A stretch of DNA of 46,932 nucleotides, taken from NCBI GenBank assembly GCA_001577635.1, contig LSBP01000028.1, positions 1-46,932 on the forward strand. The letters are read 5' to 3'. Of the stretch, positions 32,471 to 40,851 are shown piece after piece (the stretch's first letter is position 1; every line of letters starts with the position of its first letter). A program made the translations under genes and the position numbers. This DNA is from Halomonadaceae bacterium T82-2. Its GTDB lineage: Bacteria; Pseudomonadota; Gammaproteobacteria; Pseudomonadales; Halomonadaceae. The notes under the pieces are model-generated. The model was given only the letters and a program-made list of their open reading frames with translations, made no database searches and was not told the DNA's origin.

Positions 32471-34066
32471 TCAAGCGGCACCAAAGCCAGCGCGAGCGGC
32501 TTCGCGGGGATTGCGGGGATAGAAGCGTGCCGGCAGACGCTCGATATGCGAGAAGCTCCGAGTGTCCTTGTAGGGCATCTTCATGTAGCCGGACACGCCC
32601 AGCCCGCGGATCAGCGGCACGGCACTCACCTCGTAGGGCAGCGTCATGCCCGCCGGGGGCCGAAACGGTGCCTCGGGGTCGGTGCGGTCGATGTGTCGCG
32701 TGTCGCGGGCATTGAACAGGCAGCTCTTGAAGATGCCGCGGCGGTAGATCGCCCGCGCCAGCGTGACCATGTTGTTGACCGCGGCAACGAAGGCACGCTT
32801 GAGCGACGGGTCGTGCAGGTCGAGGACGCTGTCGATGTACACGCCGTCGCTCGCCCAGCGCACCGCCAGCCCACCCACCACAGGATACTTGCCGAGCCGG
32901 CTGACTGCGGCGAGAAAGGCCTTTTCGGTCTCGCCCATGCCTTGCATGAAGGTCCGGTAATAGCGATCGAGCTGGACGTCGTTGACCGCCCGCAAGGTGT
33001 CGGTGGCGACCGCCTCGCGCAGGAACGCCTTGCGCGAGCTGTAGACCACGGTATCGATCTCGCCGCGCCCGGACCGGGTCCAGACCGGGATCTGCGCCGA
33101 CTCGGCCGGCTCGGGCAGGTCGACCATGACCAGTCGCGCCAGGCGCGGCATCGCAGCGAGGAAGTAGTCGCCGGCACGGCGGCGATGTTGCGGGTCGGCG
33201 TCGAGCATGCCGTCCAGCACCCGGGCGAACTCGACGGGCAGGCCGAGCGACGTTGCCGGGATCGCGCGCCGGCCGAAGCGACACGACTGCGCCGAGGCCA
33301 GTGCATAGAGGGTGGCGGCCACACCCTGCTCATCGAAGCGCGGCGACGACAGGCCGCCGTTCAACTGCTCGTCGCCGATGAAATAGACATCGCCCAGCCG
33401 GGCATTGGTGTGCTGCAGGTCGCCGGACATCAGCTCCATGACACTATTGGAGACGAACTGGCCCCTGGCATCGAGCTGGGCGAACACCGAGGAGCCCCAG
33501 TCGATCAGCGCCACGCGCTCGGTGCGCGGGTCGAAGACCAGGTTGGAGGGCTTGATGTCGCCGTGAACCACCGGCTTGCCGTGCGGCCCGGCTTCGCGTC
33601 GCAGGCTACGCAGGATGTCGGCGAGCTGGGCGGCGATATGCACCACCAGGCGCGGCGGCAGGCGGCCGTGACGCAGCGAATACTCCTCGAGATTGTTCCC
33701 CGGCGCGCGCTCCATGACCAGGATCGACTGGCGGCGAATGCGCTGGAAGGCGACCAGCCTGGGCACTCGCGGATGATCGACCTGCTCGAGCATGAACGCC
33801 TCTTCCTCCAGGCGGTCCTGAAGGTGCTGCGGCAGGGTGATCCGCGAGAACTTGAAGACATGGCGCTCGCCGTGCGCCGAGACACCGGCGAAGACGAAAC
33901 CGTAGGCGCCCTTGCCGACCAGCTCGATGTCGCGATAGCCGAGCTGCTCGAGCTGGGTGCGGCACAGCGCGACCCAGTCCTTGAGCTTGCGGGCATCGTC
34001 GTGACTGAGCAGATAGATCGACTGCTCTTCGGGGATGTAGAACTGTTCGAGCGTATCCCGGGCCAT
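32471..34066 (-). CDS. Hanks-type serine/threonine protein kinase
   Basis: A 531-residue protein with a complete kinase core: glycine loop GKGAYGFVF (51-59), ATP-binding Lys72 (HVFKFSR), catalytic loop VVHGDIKPSNLVF with Asp170, Lys172 and Asn175 (HGD instead of HRD), and metal motif LIDWGSS with Asp189 (DWG instead of DFG). All catalytic residues are present. The kinase ends near residue 310; the last 220 residues have no recognised domain. No membrane segment is seen. It begins 19 bp after the E2 gene of the 2-oxoacid dehydrogenase set and is probably in the same transcript, which suggests a regulatory link, though not a proven one. Confidence 0.87.
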   Translation of the reverse strand: MARDTLEQFYIPEEQSIYLLSHDDARKLKDWVALCRTQLEQLGYRDIELVGKGAYGFVFAGVSAHGERHVFKFSRITLPQHLQDRLEEEAFMLEQVDHPRVPRLVAFQRIRRQSILVMERAPGNNLEEYSLRHGRLPPRLVVHIAAQLADILRSLRREAGPHGKPVVHGDIKPSNLVFDPRTERVALIDWGSSVFAQLDARGQFVSNSVMELMSGDLQHTNARLGDVYFIGDEQLNGGLSSPRFDEQGVAATLYALASAQSCRFGRRAIPATSLGLPVEFARVLDGMLDADPQHRRRAGDYFLAAMPRLARLVMVDLPEPAESAQIPVWTRSGRGEIDTVVYSSRKAFLREAVATDTLRAVNDVQLDRYYRTFMQGMGETEKAFLAAVSRLGKYPVVGGLAVRWASDGVYIDSVLDLHDPSLKRAFVAAVNNMVTLARAIYRRGIFKSCLFNARDTRHIDRTDPEAPFRPPAGMTLPYEVSAVPLIRGLGVSGYMKMPYKDTRSFSHIERLPARFYPRNPREAARAGFGAA

Positions 34067-34085
34067 GCCGCCCTCTTCGCCATGT

Positions 34086-35750
34086 TCACGTCATGTCGAG
34101 CAACATCGTCTGCGGCGCCTCGAGGTAGTCCTTCCAGCGATTGCAGAAGCGCGAGATGGTGCCACCGTCGATGATCCGGTGGTCGCCCGACCAGGTGATG
34201 GTCATGATCGCGCGCGACACCACCTTGCCGTCGGCATCGAAGCGCGGCAGGGTCTGGACCCGCCCCAGGGCGACGATCGCCACCTCCGGCGGGTTGATGA
34301 TCGGCGCCGCATAGGTGCCGCCCAGCGCCCCGATGTTGGAGATGCTGATGGTGCCGCCCTGCAGGTCGGCCTGACTCACCCGGCCCTCGCGGGCGGCCTC
34401 GGTCAGCCGCGCCACCTCGTCGGCAATCTCGCGCACGCTGAGCCGCTCGACGCGCTTGACGTTGGGCACCAGCAGCCCCGCCCGGCTGTCCACCGCCATG
34501 CCCACATTGCAGTGCGGCTGATAGTGGATCTCGCTGCCGTCGTCGCTGAGCCGACTGTTGAGGATCGGATAGGCCGTCACCGCCAGGCCCAGCGCTTTCA
34601 TGATCAACGGCATCAGCGTCAGCCGGGTGCCGTCGCGCTCGGCCATCGGCTTGAGCCGTTCGCGCAGCGCCAGCAGCTCGGTGACGTCGATCTCGTCACC
34701 GTAACTGAAGTGGGGAATGGTCGCCGATGCCTCGCTCATGCGCCGGGCCATCGCCGCACGCACTCCGCGCAGCGGCTCGACACGTACCTCGCCATCCGCC
34801 GCCTGCCCGGCCGTGGCGCGTTCGGGCGTGCTCGACGCCGCCGGCGTCGAGGCCGCCGTCTTGTCATCACGCGCTTTCTCGAAGGCGAGAATATCTTCCT
34901 TGAGCACCCGGCCGTGCTTGCCGGAGCCCGGCACGTCCACGAGGCTCACGCCCAGCTCGCGTACCAGGCGCCGCACCGCCGGGCTGGCGGGGATCCGCCC
35001 GTAGGGCCCCTGGCCCGTGCCGGCGGTGCGGCATCCCCGGAGGCTTTCGGCAGACGCCGTGTCGGTCGGGCCGCGCTCGGTCGGGCCGCGGTGAGACGAC
35101 TTGTGACGGGGTGATGGAGCCGCCGCGTCGGCCTGCCGGTCACGGGGCACATAGGCAAACAGCGGCGCATGAACGCGGGCACTTTCCCGGGGCTGGTAGT
35201 AGAGCCGTGTGACGCGCCCGGCCCTGGGCGCGGTAATCTCGACCAGCGCCTTGTCGGTCATCACGTCGACCACCGGCTGGTCCTCCTCGATCTCGTCGCC
35301 CTCGCGGATGCGCCATTCGACCACCTCGCACTCGACGATGCCCTCGCCGATATCCGGCAGGATGAAGTCCTCGCTCGTCGCGTCTTCACCCTCGGGGCTG
35401 CCCGTGTCACTCGCGGCCGCAGACGACTCGGCCGCTGCAACAGCCGCGCCCGATTCGTCCGTGGTTTGATCCGCCGGCTCGTCACGGTCGACAGCTCCCT
35501 GACTGGCACCCTCCTCCAGTGGCTCGACGGCGAACAGTGGCGAGTGCACCCGGGCTGTCTCGCCCTCGCGGTGATAGAGCCGGGTCACGCGCCCCGCATG
35601 AGGGGCGGGAATCTCGACCAGCGCCTTGTCGGTCATCACCTCGGCGACCGGCTGATCCTCCTCGATGACGTCACCTTCCTGAATCAGCCACTTGACCAGC
35701 TCGCACTCGACGATGCCTTCGCCGATGTCCGGCAGAATGAAATCGCTCAT
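34086..35750 (-). CDS. bkdB: 2-oxoacid dehydrogenase E2 (dihydrolipoamide acyltransferase), branched-chain type
   Basis: A 554-residue E2 with two N-terminal lipoyl domains; lipoylation lysines are Lys42 and Lys167, both in VMTDKALVEI. A peripheral-subunit-binding domain follows (ASPAVRRLVRELGVSL... GRVLKEDIL), and then the catalytic domain, whose active-site motif DHRIIDGG (His524, Asp528) is close to the C-terminus. Flexible Ala/Glu/Asp-rich linkers separate them. Together with E1 it transfers acyl groups from branched-chain 2-oxoacids to CoA; the branched-chain assignment is based on the E1-alpha/E1-beta arrangement and remains a family-level inference. The ATG at 35750 has GGAGA upstream. 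No E3 gene is adjacent. Confidence 0.93.
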   Translation of the reverse strand: MSDFILPDIGEGIVECELVKWLIQEGDVIEEDQPVAEVMTDKALVEIPAPHAGRVTRLYHREGETARVHSPLFAVEPLEEGASQGAVDRDEPADQTTDESGAAVAAAESSAAASDTGSPEGEDATSEDFILPDIGEGIVECEVVEWRIREGDEIEEDQPVVDVMTDKALVEITAPRAGRVTRLYYQPRESARVHAPLFAYVPRDRQADAAAPSPRHKSSHRGPTERGPTDTASAESLRGCRTAGTGQGPYGRIPASPAVRRLVRELGVSLVDVPGSGKHGRVLKEDILAFEKARDDKTAASTPAASSTPERATAGQAADGEVRVEPLRGVRAAMARRMSEASATIPHFSYGDEIDVTELLALRERLKPMAERDGTRLTLMPLIMKALGLAVTAYPILNSRLSDDGSEIHYQPHCNVGMAVDSRAGLLVPNVKRVERLSVREIADEVARLTEAAREGRVSQADLQGGTISISNIGALGGTYAAPIINPPEVAIVALGRVQTLPRFDADGKVVSRAIMTITWSGDHRIIDGGTISRFCNRWKDYLEAPQTMLLDMT

Positions 35751-35773
35751 GTCTTCTCTCCCGAACTCGCCGC

Positions 35774-36751
35774 TCAATAATCGATGGTGGCCTTGATCGC
35801 CTCGAAGACCTTCAGGTGGTCCGGCAGATACTCTTTCTCCAGCGTCAGCGGGAAGGGCGTGTCCAGGCCGGTCACCCGGGCGATGGGCGATTCCAGGTAG
35901 AGAAAGCAGCAGCTCTGGATGGTGGCGGCGATCTCGGCGGCGAAACCACCGGTCAACGGCGCCTCGTGGCTGATCACCAGGCGGCCGGTCTTGAGCACGG
36001 ATTCGGTCACGGTCTCGACGTCCCAGGGCAGGATGCTGCGCAGGTCGATGATCTCGCAGGAGATACCTTCCTTTTCGGCGATTTCTGCCGCCCTGTCGAG
36101 GACCTCCATCTGTGCTCCCCAGGCCAGCAGCGTGATGTCCGTGCCCTCCCGGGTGATTTCCGCCTCGCCCAGCGGCAGCTCGTAGTCCTCGTCCGGCACC
36201 TCGCCCACCGCGGCGCGATACAGCCGCTTGGGCTCGAGAAACAGCACCGGATCGGGGGTACGGATCGCGGCCAGCAGCAGGCCCTTGGCCTGGTGCGGGT
36301 TGCGCGGCACGACGACCCGCAGCCCCGGCGTGTGGGCAAAATAGGCCTCCGGGGACTGCGAATGATAGTGGCCGCCGGCGATGCCGCCGCCGTAGGGTGT
36401 GCGGATGGTCAGCCCGCCAACGTCGAACAGATTGCCGGAGCGGTAACGGAACTTGGCGGTCTCGTTGACGATCTGGTCGAAGGCCGGAAAGATGTAGTCA
36501 GCGAACTGGATCTCCGCCACCGGCACCGCCCCCTGCGCCGCCAGCCCGTTGGCGAAGCCGATGATCCCCTGCTCGACCAGCGGGGTATTGAAGCAGCGAT
36601 CGCGACCGTACTTTTCCTGAAGGTGGCTGGTGGCGCGGAACACACCGCCGAACACGCCGACGTCCTCGCCGAAGCAGACCACCTTGTCGTTGGCGGCCAT
36701 CGCCGTGTCCAGGGCGTTGTTGATGGCCTGGAGCAGATTCATCTCAGCCAT
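35774..36751 (-). CDS. bkdA2: 2-oxoacid dehydrogenase E1 beta subunit
   Basis: A 325-residue E1-beta: [18 protein letters not shown] at the start, the TPP-site segment [17 protein letters not shown] (about 25-41), [19 protein letters not shown] and [20 protein letters not shown]. The C-terminal transketolase-type domain contains [15 protein letters not shown]. It forms the alpha2beta2 TPP-dependent decarboxylase with the product of the gene upstream. The ATG at 36751 has AGGAGG upstream and overlaps the end of E1-alpha by 8 bp. Confidence 0.93.
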   Translation of the reverse strand: MAEMNLLQAINNALDTAMAANDKVVCFGEDVGVFGGVFRATSHLQEKYGRDRCFNTPLVEQGIIGFANGLAAQGAVPVAEIQFADYIFPAFDQIVNETAKFRYRSGNLFDVGGLTIRTPYGGGIAGGHYHSQSPEAYFAHTPGLRVVVPRNPHQAKGLLLAAIRTPDPVLFLEPKRLYRAAVGEVPDEDYELPLGEAEITREGTDITLLAWGAQMEVLDRAAEIAEKEGISCEIIDLRSILPWDVETVTESVLKTGRLVISHEAPLTGGFAAEIAATIQSCCFLYLESPIARVTGLDTPFPLTLEKEYLPDHLKVFEAIKATIDY

Positions 36752-37955
36752 GGTCACGCCCTCCTGTCGCCTTGTCCCGATCCAGATAGGGTGCGCTCTT
36801 TGGGTAGGCATCCGGATACTTGCGAATGTGCGACTCGAGCGCGGCGAGTTGCTCGGCCAGTGCCGGGGTCACCTGCGCGTAGACGTCGGTCACCAGCGTC
36901 TCGAGGGCCGGCGGCCGGCGCTTCTCGGCGGCCTTCATCGCCTCCAGCACCTCGCGGCGCCGGGTTTCCTGCTCGTGCTTTTCTTCATCATCGCTCCACC
37001 AGCCCTGCGCCTCGAGCCAGCGCCGCATGCGCAGGATCGGGTCCTTCTCACGCCAGGCATCCTCTTCCTTGCGGCTGCGATAGCCCGATGGATCGTCCGA
37101 GGAAGAGTGCGCCGCGAGCCGGTAGGTCATCGCCTCGATCAGCACCGGCTGGTTGTCCTCCACCGCCAGCTTGCGCGCCGCCCGGGTCGCCTGATGGACG
37201 GCCAGCACGTCGTTGCCGTCGACGCGGATCACCTTCATGCGGTACCCGAAGGCCCGTGGGGCGATACCGTCGGCATGGAACTGTTCGTGGGCGGGTGTCG
37301 AGATCGCATAGCCGTTGTTGCGGCACAGGAAGACCACCGGCACCTGCAGCACCGAAGCCATGTTGAGCGCGGCATGGAAGTCGCCTTCCGAGGCCGCCCC
37401 CTCGCCGAACACGGTCAGCGTGCAGAGACCCTCACCGGCCAGTTTCTGGCCATAGGCGTAGCCGGTCGCCTGGGGAATCTGGGTGGCCAGCGGCGAGGAG
37501 ATGGTCAGGTAGTTGAGCGTCTTCGAGCCGTAGTGAATCGGCATCTGCCGGCCCTTGCCATGGTCGTGCTCGTTGCCGAACAGCTGGTCCATGAATTCGT
37601 CGAGGCCGAAGCCGCGGTAGGCCAGGGCGCCCTGCTCGCGATACTGGGCCATGATCATGTCGCCGGGATCGAGCGCCGCGGTGCTGCCGACCACGGTACC
37701 CTCCTCGCCGGTGGACTGCATGTAGAAGCTCAGCCGCCCCTGGCGCTGGGCGGCCATCATCCGCTCGTCGAGCACCCGGGTGAACAGCATGGCGCGATAG
37801 ATGCGCAATGCCGTCTCGCGCTCGAACTCGGGCGCGGCGGCCTGCGGATGCAGCGTCCCGTCCTGCCGGAGCAGCTCGAACCGGGGAATATGAAATTCAT
37901 CGCCGTTCAGGAAGGTCGGTTCATGAACGACACCCGCGGCTGTTGTTGTACTCAT
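36744..37955 (-). CDS. bkdA1: 2-oxoacid dehydrogenase E1 alpha subunit, branched-chain type
   Basis: A 403-residue TPP-dependent E1-alpha. The TPP/Mg motif runs from [18 protein letters not shown] to CRNNGYAIS (about 180-216), and the phosphorylation-loop-equivalent region is [17 protein letters not shown] (about 284-300). In mammals the corresponding loop carries the serine phosphorylated by BCKDH kinase; here it is Ser-rich (HSSSDDPS). A protein kinase gene closes this operon. The N-terminal extension ([20 protein letters not shown]) is typical of BkdA1. It is first in the operon bkdA1-bkdA2-bkdB-kinase. Confidence 0.92.
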   Translation of the reverse strand: MSTTTAAGVVHEPTFLNGDEFHIPRFELLRQDGTLHPQAAAPEFERETALRIYRAMLFTRVLDERMMAAQRQGRLSFYMQSTGEEGTVVGSTAALDPGDMIMAQYREQGALAYRGFGLDEFMDQLFGNEHDHGKGRQMPIHYGSKTLNYLTISSPLATQIPQATGYAYGQKLAGEGLCTLTVFGEGAASEGDFHAALNMASVLQVPVVFLCRNNGYAISTPAHEQFHADGIAPRAFGYRMKVIRVDGNDVLAVHQATRAARKLAVEDNQPVLIEAMTYRLAAHSSSDDPSGYRSRKEEDAWREKDPILRMRRWLEAQGWWSDDEEKHEQETRRREVLEAMKAAEKRRPPALETLVTDVYAQVTPALAEQLAALESHIRKYPDAYPKSAPYLDRDKATGGRDHG

Positions 37956-38319
37956 GCTCGTCGCTCCTTGTCGTATCCCGGATCACGGGACACGCGAGTC
38001 ACATCACAGAACCGGAACCGAGCGCCTCGTGAGCGAGCTCCGGATGGCAGTCGGCCGGGGCGGTGATCGCTGCCGTGCAACGCCCCTCCCCGTCACTGTA
38101 GTCGGCGGCACCGTCGAGGGGTGGGACGTGCGCCGACGCAATGCGGCCGGCTTTCAACGCTTGGCCGACCCGCGCTTATTGACGTTTACGTAACATAGAA
38201 CATGCCATTCGCCGCGTCAGTCAGGCGACGTGCGACGTTAGTCGATCGGGAGCGGTTTTCTACACTGGGAGACAGGACGGCGATACATCGCAGGAAGGAC
38301 CCGCACAAGGAGAGACCTC
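37956..38319. other. 364-bp divergent promoter region between bkdA1 and the aconitase gene
   Basis: No gene is seen here. It holds the divergent control elements for the bkd operon (minus) and aconitase (plus). The most distinct motif is TTGACGTTTACGTAA (38179-38193). A weak sigma-70-like -10, TACACT (38261-38266), lies 54 bp before the aconitase start. AAGGAGAGACCTC precedes its ATG. Confidence 0.5.
38179..38193. promoter_or_regulatory. LiuR-like operator candidate
   Basis: TTGACGTTTACGTAA is a partly palindromic site with two ACGT cores. It resembles, from memory, the MerR-family LiuR sites controlling branched-chain amino acid catabolism in proteobacteria. It lies 127 bp before the aconitase start and 224 bp before bkdA1. 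The regulator gene is not in the window. Confidence 0.4.
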
Positions 38320-40254
38320 ATGGCCATGAACGTGGCACAGAAGCTGATCGGCGCCCATCTGACACAGGGCCGCATGACCCCGGGAGAACCGATCGCCCTG
38401 ACCATCGACCAGACGCTGACCCAGGACGCGACCGGCACGATGGTGATGCTGGAACTCGAGGCGATGGGACTCGCCCGGGTACGAACCGAGGTGTCGGCGC
38501 AGTATGTCGATCACAACCTGATCCAGGAGGACAACAGGAACCCCGACGATCACCGCTTCCTGCAGAGCGCCGCCGCCCGGCTCGGGGTGTGGTTCTCGCG
38601 GGCCGGCAACGGAGTCAGCCACCCCACCCACCAGCAGCATTTCGGCAGGCCCGGCAGGACGTTGCTGGGCTCGGACAGCCACACGCCCGCCGCCGGCTCG
38701 ATGGGCATGCTGGCGATCGGCGCCGGCGGCATCGACGTGGCGATGGCCATGGCCGGCGAGCCCTTTCACCTCAAGATGCCCGAGATCTGGGGGGTCAAGC
38801 TCACCAATGCCCTGCCCGACTGGGTCAGCGCCAAGGACGTGATCCTGGAGATGCTCAGGCGACACGGCGTCGACGGCGGCACCGGACGGATCATCGAGTA
38901 CTACGGCCCGGGGCTCGCCAGCCTCTCGGCGATGGATCGCCACGTGATTGCCAACATGGGCGCCGAGCTGGGCGCCACCACCAGCGTGTTCCCCGCCGAC
39001 GAGGCGGTAAAACGCTTCCTCGAGGCAGTGGGCCGCCCCGATGACTTCGCCCCCCTCGAGGCCGACGACGGAGCCGACTATGACGTTCACGAGACCATCG
39101 ACCTGTCGAACGTGGTGCCGCTGATCGCCAGGCCCTCGAGCCCCGGGAATGTAGTACCGGTCCGCGAGATCGCCGGCGAAAGCCTCTCCCAGGCCTATAT
39201 CGGCTCGTCGGCCAATCCCGGCTATCGCGACTTCGCCATCGCCGCGGCGATGGTCAAGGGCCGCCAGGTCAGTGACTGGGTGTCGTTCGACCTCAACCCC
39301 ACCTCGCGCTCGATCCTCGAGACCCTGACCCGCGACGGTCACGTGCTCAACCTGCTGGGCGCCGGCGCCCGCCTCCACCAGGCCGGCTGCAACGGCTGCA
39401 TCGGCATGGGCCAGGCACCGGCCAACGACACCAACAGCCTGCGGACCACGCCGCGCAACTTTCCCGGCCGCTCCGGCACGCGCGAGGACCGCGTCTTCCT
39501 GTGCAGCCCGGAAACCGCCACCGCCTCGGCGCTCAGGGGCGAGATCACCGATCCCCGCGACCTTGATTTCGATTACCCCAGGGTCAGCGATCCGATCGAC
39601 CCGATCCTCAATACCCGCGACCTGATGCCGCCCCTGCCGGCATCGGAGTCCTCGCGGGTCCAGCTGATCAAGGGACCCAACATCGCCTCGCTGCCGGAGT
39701 TCGAGCCGATCGGCGACGACCTCGAGCTGACCATCCTGCTCAAGATGGCCGACGACATCTCCACCGACGAAATCATGCCCGCCGGCAACGAGGTGCTGCC
39801 CTACCGCAGCAACATCCCGCGAATCTCGGATTTTTGCTTCGGGCCCGTCGACGCAGATTACGTCGGCAACGCCCACGACAGCGGTGATCACGCGCTGATC
39901 GCCGGGGGCAACTACGGCCAGGGCTCGAGCCGCGAACACGCCGCCATCGCGCCACGCTATCTGGGCCTGCGGGTAGTGGTAGCCAAAAGCTTCGCGCGCA
40001 TCCACTGGCAGAACCTGGTCAACTTCGGCGTGCTGCCGCTGCGTTTCGACAGCGACGCCGATTACGACGCGCTGGAGACCGGCCAGACGCTGCGCTTCTC
40101 GGGGCTGCACAAGGCTCTCCAGGACGGCGATACCCTGACCGCCGAGACGCCCCAGGGCAAGATCACCCTGCGCCACGATCTGACGCCGCGACAGGTCGAG
40201 GTGCTGCTCGACGGCGGGCTGATCAACTGGATGAAACGCCACCACGATATCTGA
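38320..40254 (+). CDS. Aconitase-family hydratase (Aquifex/TIGR01342-like type)
   Basis: A 644-residue protein with the aconitase layout: substrate motif LLGSDSHTPAAG, a cluster region, and a C-terminal swivel domain with DDISTDEIMPAGNEVLPYRSN and GGNYGQGSSREHAA. Two cluster Cys are present (Cys357, Cys360, AGCNGCIGMG), but the position of the third (the IGSCTN motif of AcnA, AcnB and LeuC) reads YIGSSANPGYRD, with Ser297. The spacing of about 60 residues to Cys357 fits the normal ligand. It is of a shorter type than the roughly 900-residue AcnA. It would isomerise citrate or a related 2-hydroxy acid; whether it binds a normal [4Fe-4S] cluster is uncertain. Strong AAGGAG before the ATG. Confidence 0.87.
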   Translation: MAMNVAQKLIGAHLTQGRMTPGEPIALTIDQTLTQDATGTMVMLELEAMGLARVRTEVSAQYVDHNLIQEDNRNPDDHRFLQSAAARLGVWFSRAGNGVSHPTHQQHFGRPGRTLLGSDSHTPAAGSMGMLAIGAGGIDVAMAMAGEPFHLKMPEIWGVKLTNALPDWVSAKDVILEMLRRHGVDGGTGRIIEYYGPGLASLSAMDRHVIANMGAELGATTSVFPADEAVKRFLEAVGRPDDFAPLEADDGADYDVHETIDLSNVVPLIARPSSPGNVVPVREIAGESLSQAYIGSSANPGYRDFAIAAAMVKGRQVSDWVSFDLNPTSRSILETLTRDGHVLNLLGAGARLHQAGCNGCIGMGQAPANDTNSLRTTPRNFPGRSGTREDRVFLCSPETATASALRGEITDPRDLDFDYPRVSDPIDPILNTRDLMPPLPASESSRVQLIKGPNIASLPEFEPIGDDLELTILLKMADDISTDEIMPAGNEVLPYRSNIPRISDFCFGPVDADYVGNAHDSGDHALIAGGNYGQGSSREHAAIAPRYLGLRVVVAKSFARIHWQNLVNFGVLPLRFDSDADYDALETGQTLRFSGLHKALQDGDTLTAETPQGKITLRHDLTPRQVEVLLDGGLINWMKRHHDI

Positions 40255-40260
40255 TCGAAC

Positions 40261-40320
40261 CGGCGGTCGGCGCTCCGATGGCCGGCGCTCCGATGGCCGG
40301 CGCTCCGGCGGTCGGCGACC
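40261..40320. repeat. Short tandem repeat after the aconitase gene
   Basis: About four imperfect copies of a 15-base unit (GGCCGGCGCTCCGAT and variants starting CGGTCGGCG) fill the gap between the aconitase stop and the NYN-domain gene. It is non-coding and GC-rich and may act as structured 3' sequence. Confidence 0.7.
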
Positions 40321-40336
40321 CGGTGCACCGACGACG

Positions 40337-40822
40337 TCACCCCGGCCGGGGGAGCAGCAGGGCGTCGTCGATCGCGATGAACTCCGACGCCGAGTGCTTC
40401 AACGCCTCGGCGGTGAGTTCCGCCACGCCGTAAACCTCGACCGGGATGGCGAAACGCTCGGCGAGCCGGTCCGCCAGCAGAGCAAAATCACCGTCACCCG
40501 AAACCAGCACCAGGCGTTCGACCTCCGTGGCGAGTTCGACGGCGTCGAGGGTGATTCCCACGTCCCAGTCGCCCTTGGCGGAGCCATCGCGACGCTGGAT
40601 GAACGGCTTGAGCTTCACCGTGAAGCCGATGCCGCGGAGGATGTCCTGAAAGCGGCGCTGCTGGTCGTCGCCGCGGTCCACGGCATAGGCCAGCGCCTGG
40701 ACGACTTGGCGGCCAGCGGAGGCCCGGCGCCAGAACGCCCGGTAATCGAAGTGCCGGCCGAAGGCCTGACGGGTGGTGTAGTAGACGTTCTGCACGTCAA
40801 CCAGGATCGCAATGCGCTCCAC
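40337..40822 (-). CDS. NYN/LabA-like (DUF88) domain protein
   Basis: A 161-residue single-domain NYN protein: an opening strand IAILVDVQNVYY with the metal-binding Asp and Asn, KGDWDVGITLDAVELA with Asp residues, and VLVSGDGDFALLADRLAE carrying the SGDGDF signature. These are PIN-like nuclease folds; RNase activity is likely by family but not shown here. The start is GTG at 40822 with GGAG seven bases upstream. It follows the transglutaminase-like gene by 29 bp on the same strand and is probably cotranscribed. Confidence 0.9.
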   Translation of the reverse strand: MERIAILVDVQNVYYTTRQAFGRHFDYRAFWRRASAGRQVVQALAYAVDRGDDQQRRFQDILRGIGFTVKLKPFIQRRDGSAKGDWDVGITLDAVELATEVERLVLVSGDGDFALLADRLAERFAIPVEVYGVAELTAEALKHSASEFIAIDDALLLPRPG

Positions 40823-40851
40823 GGCTCGGCTCCGGTGTCGAGGAAAAGGGG

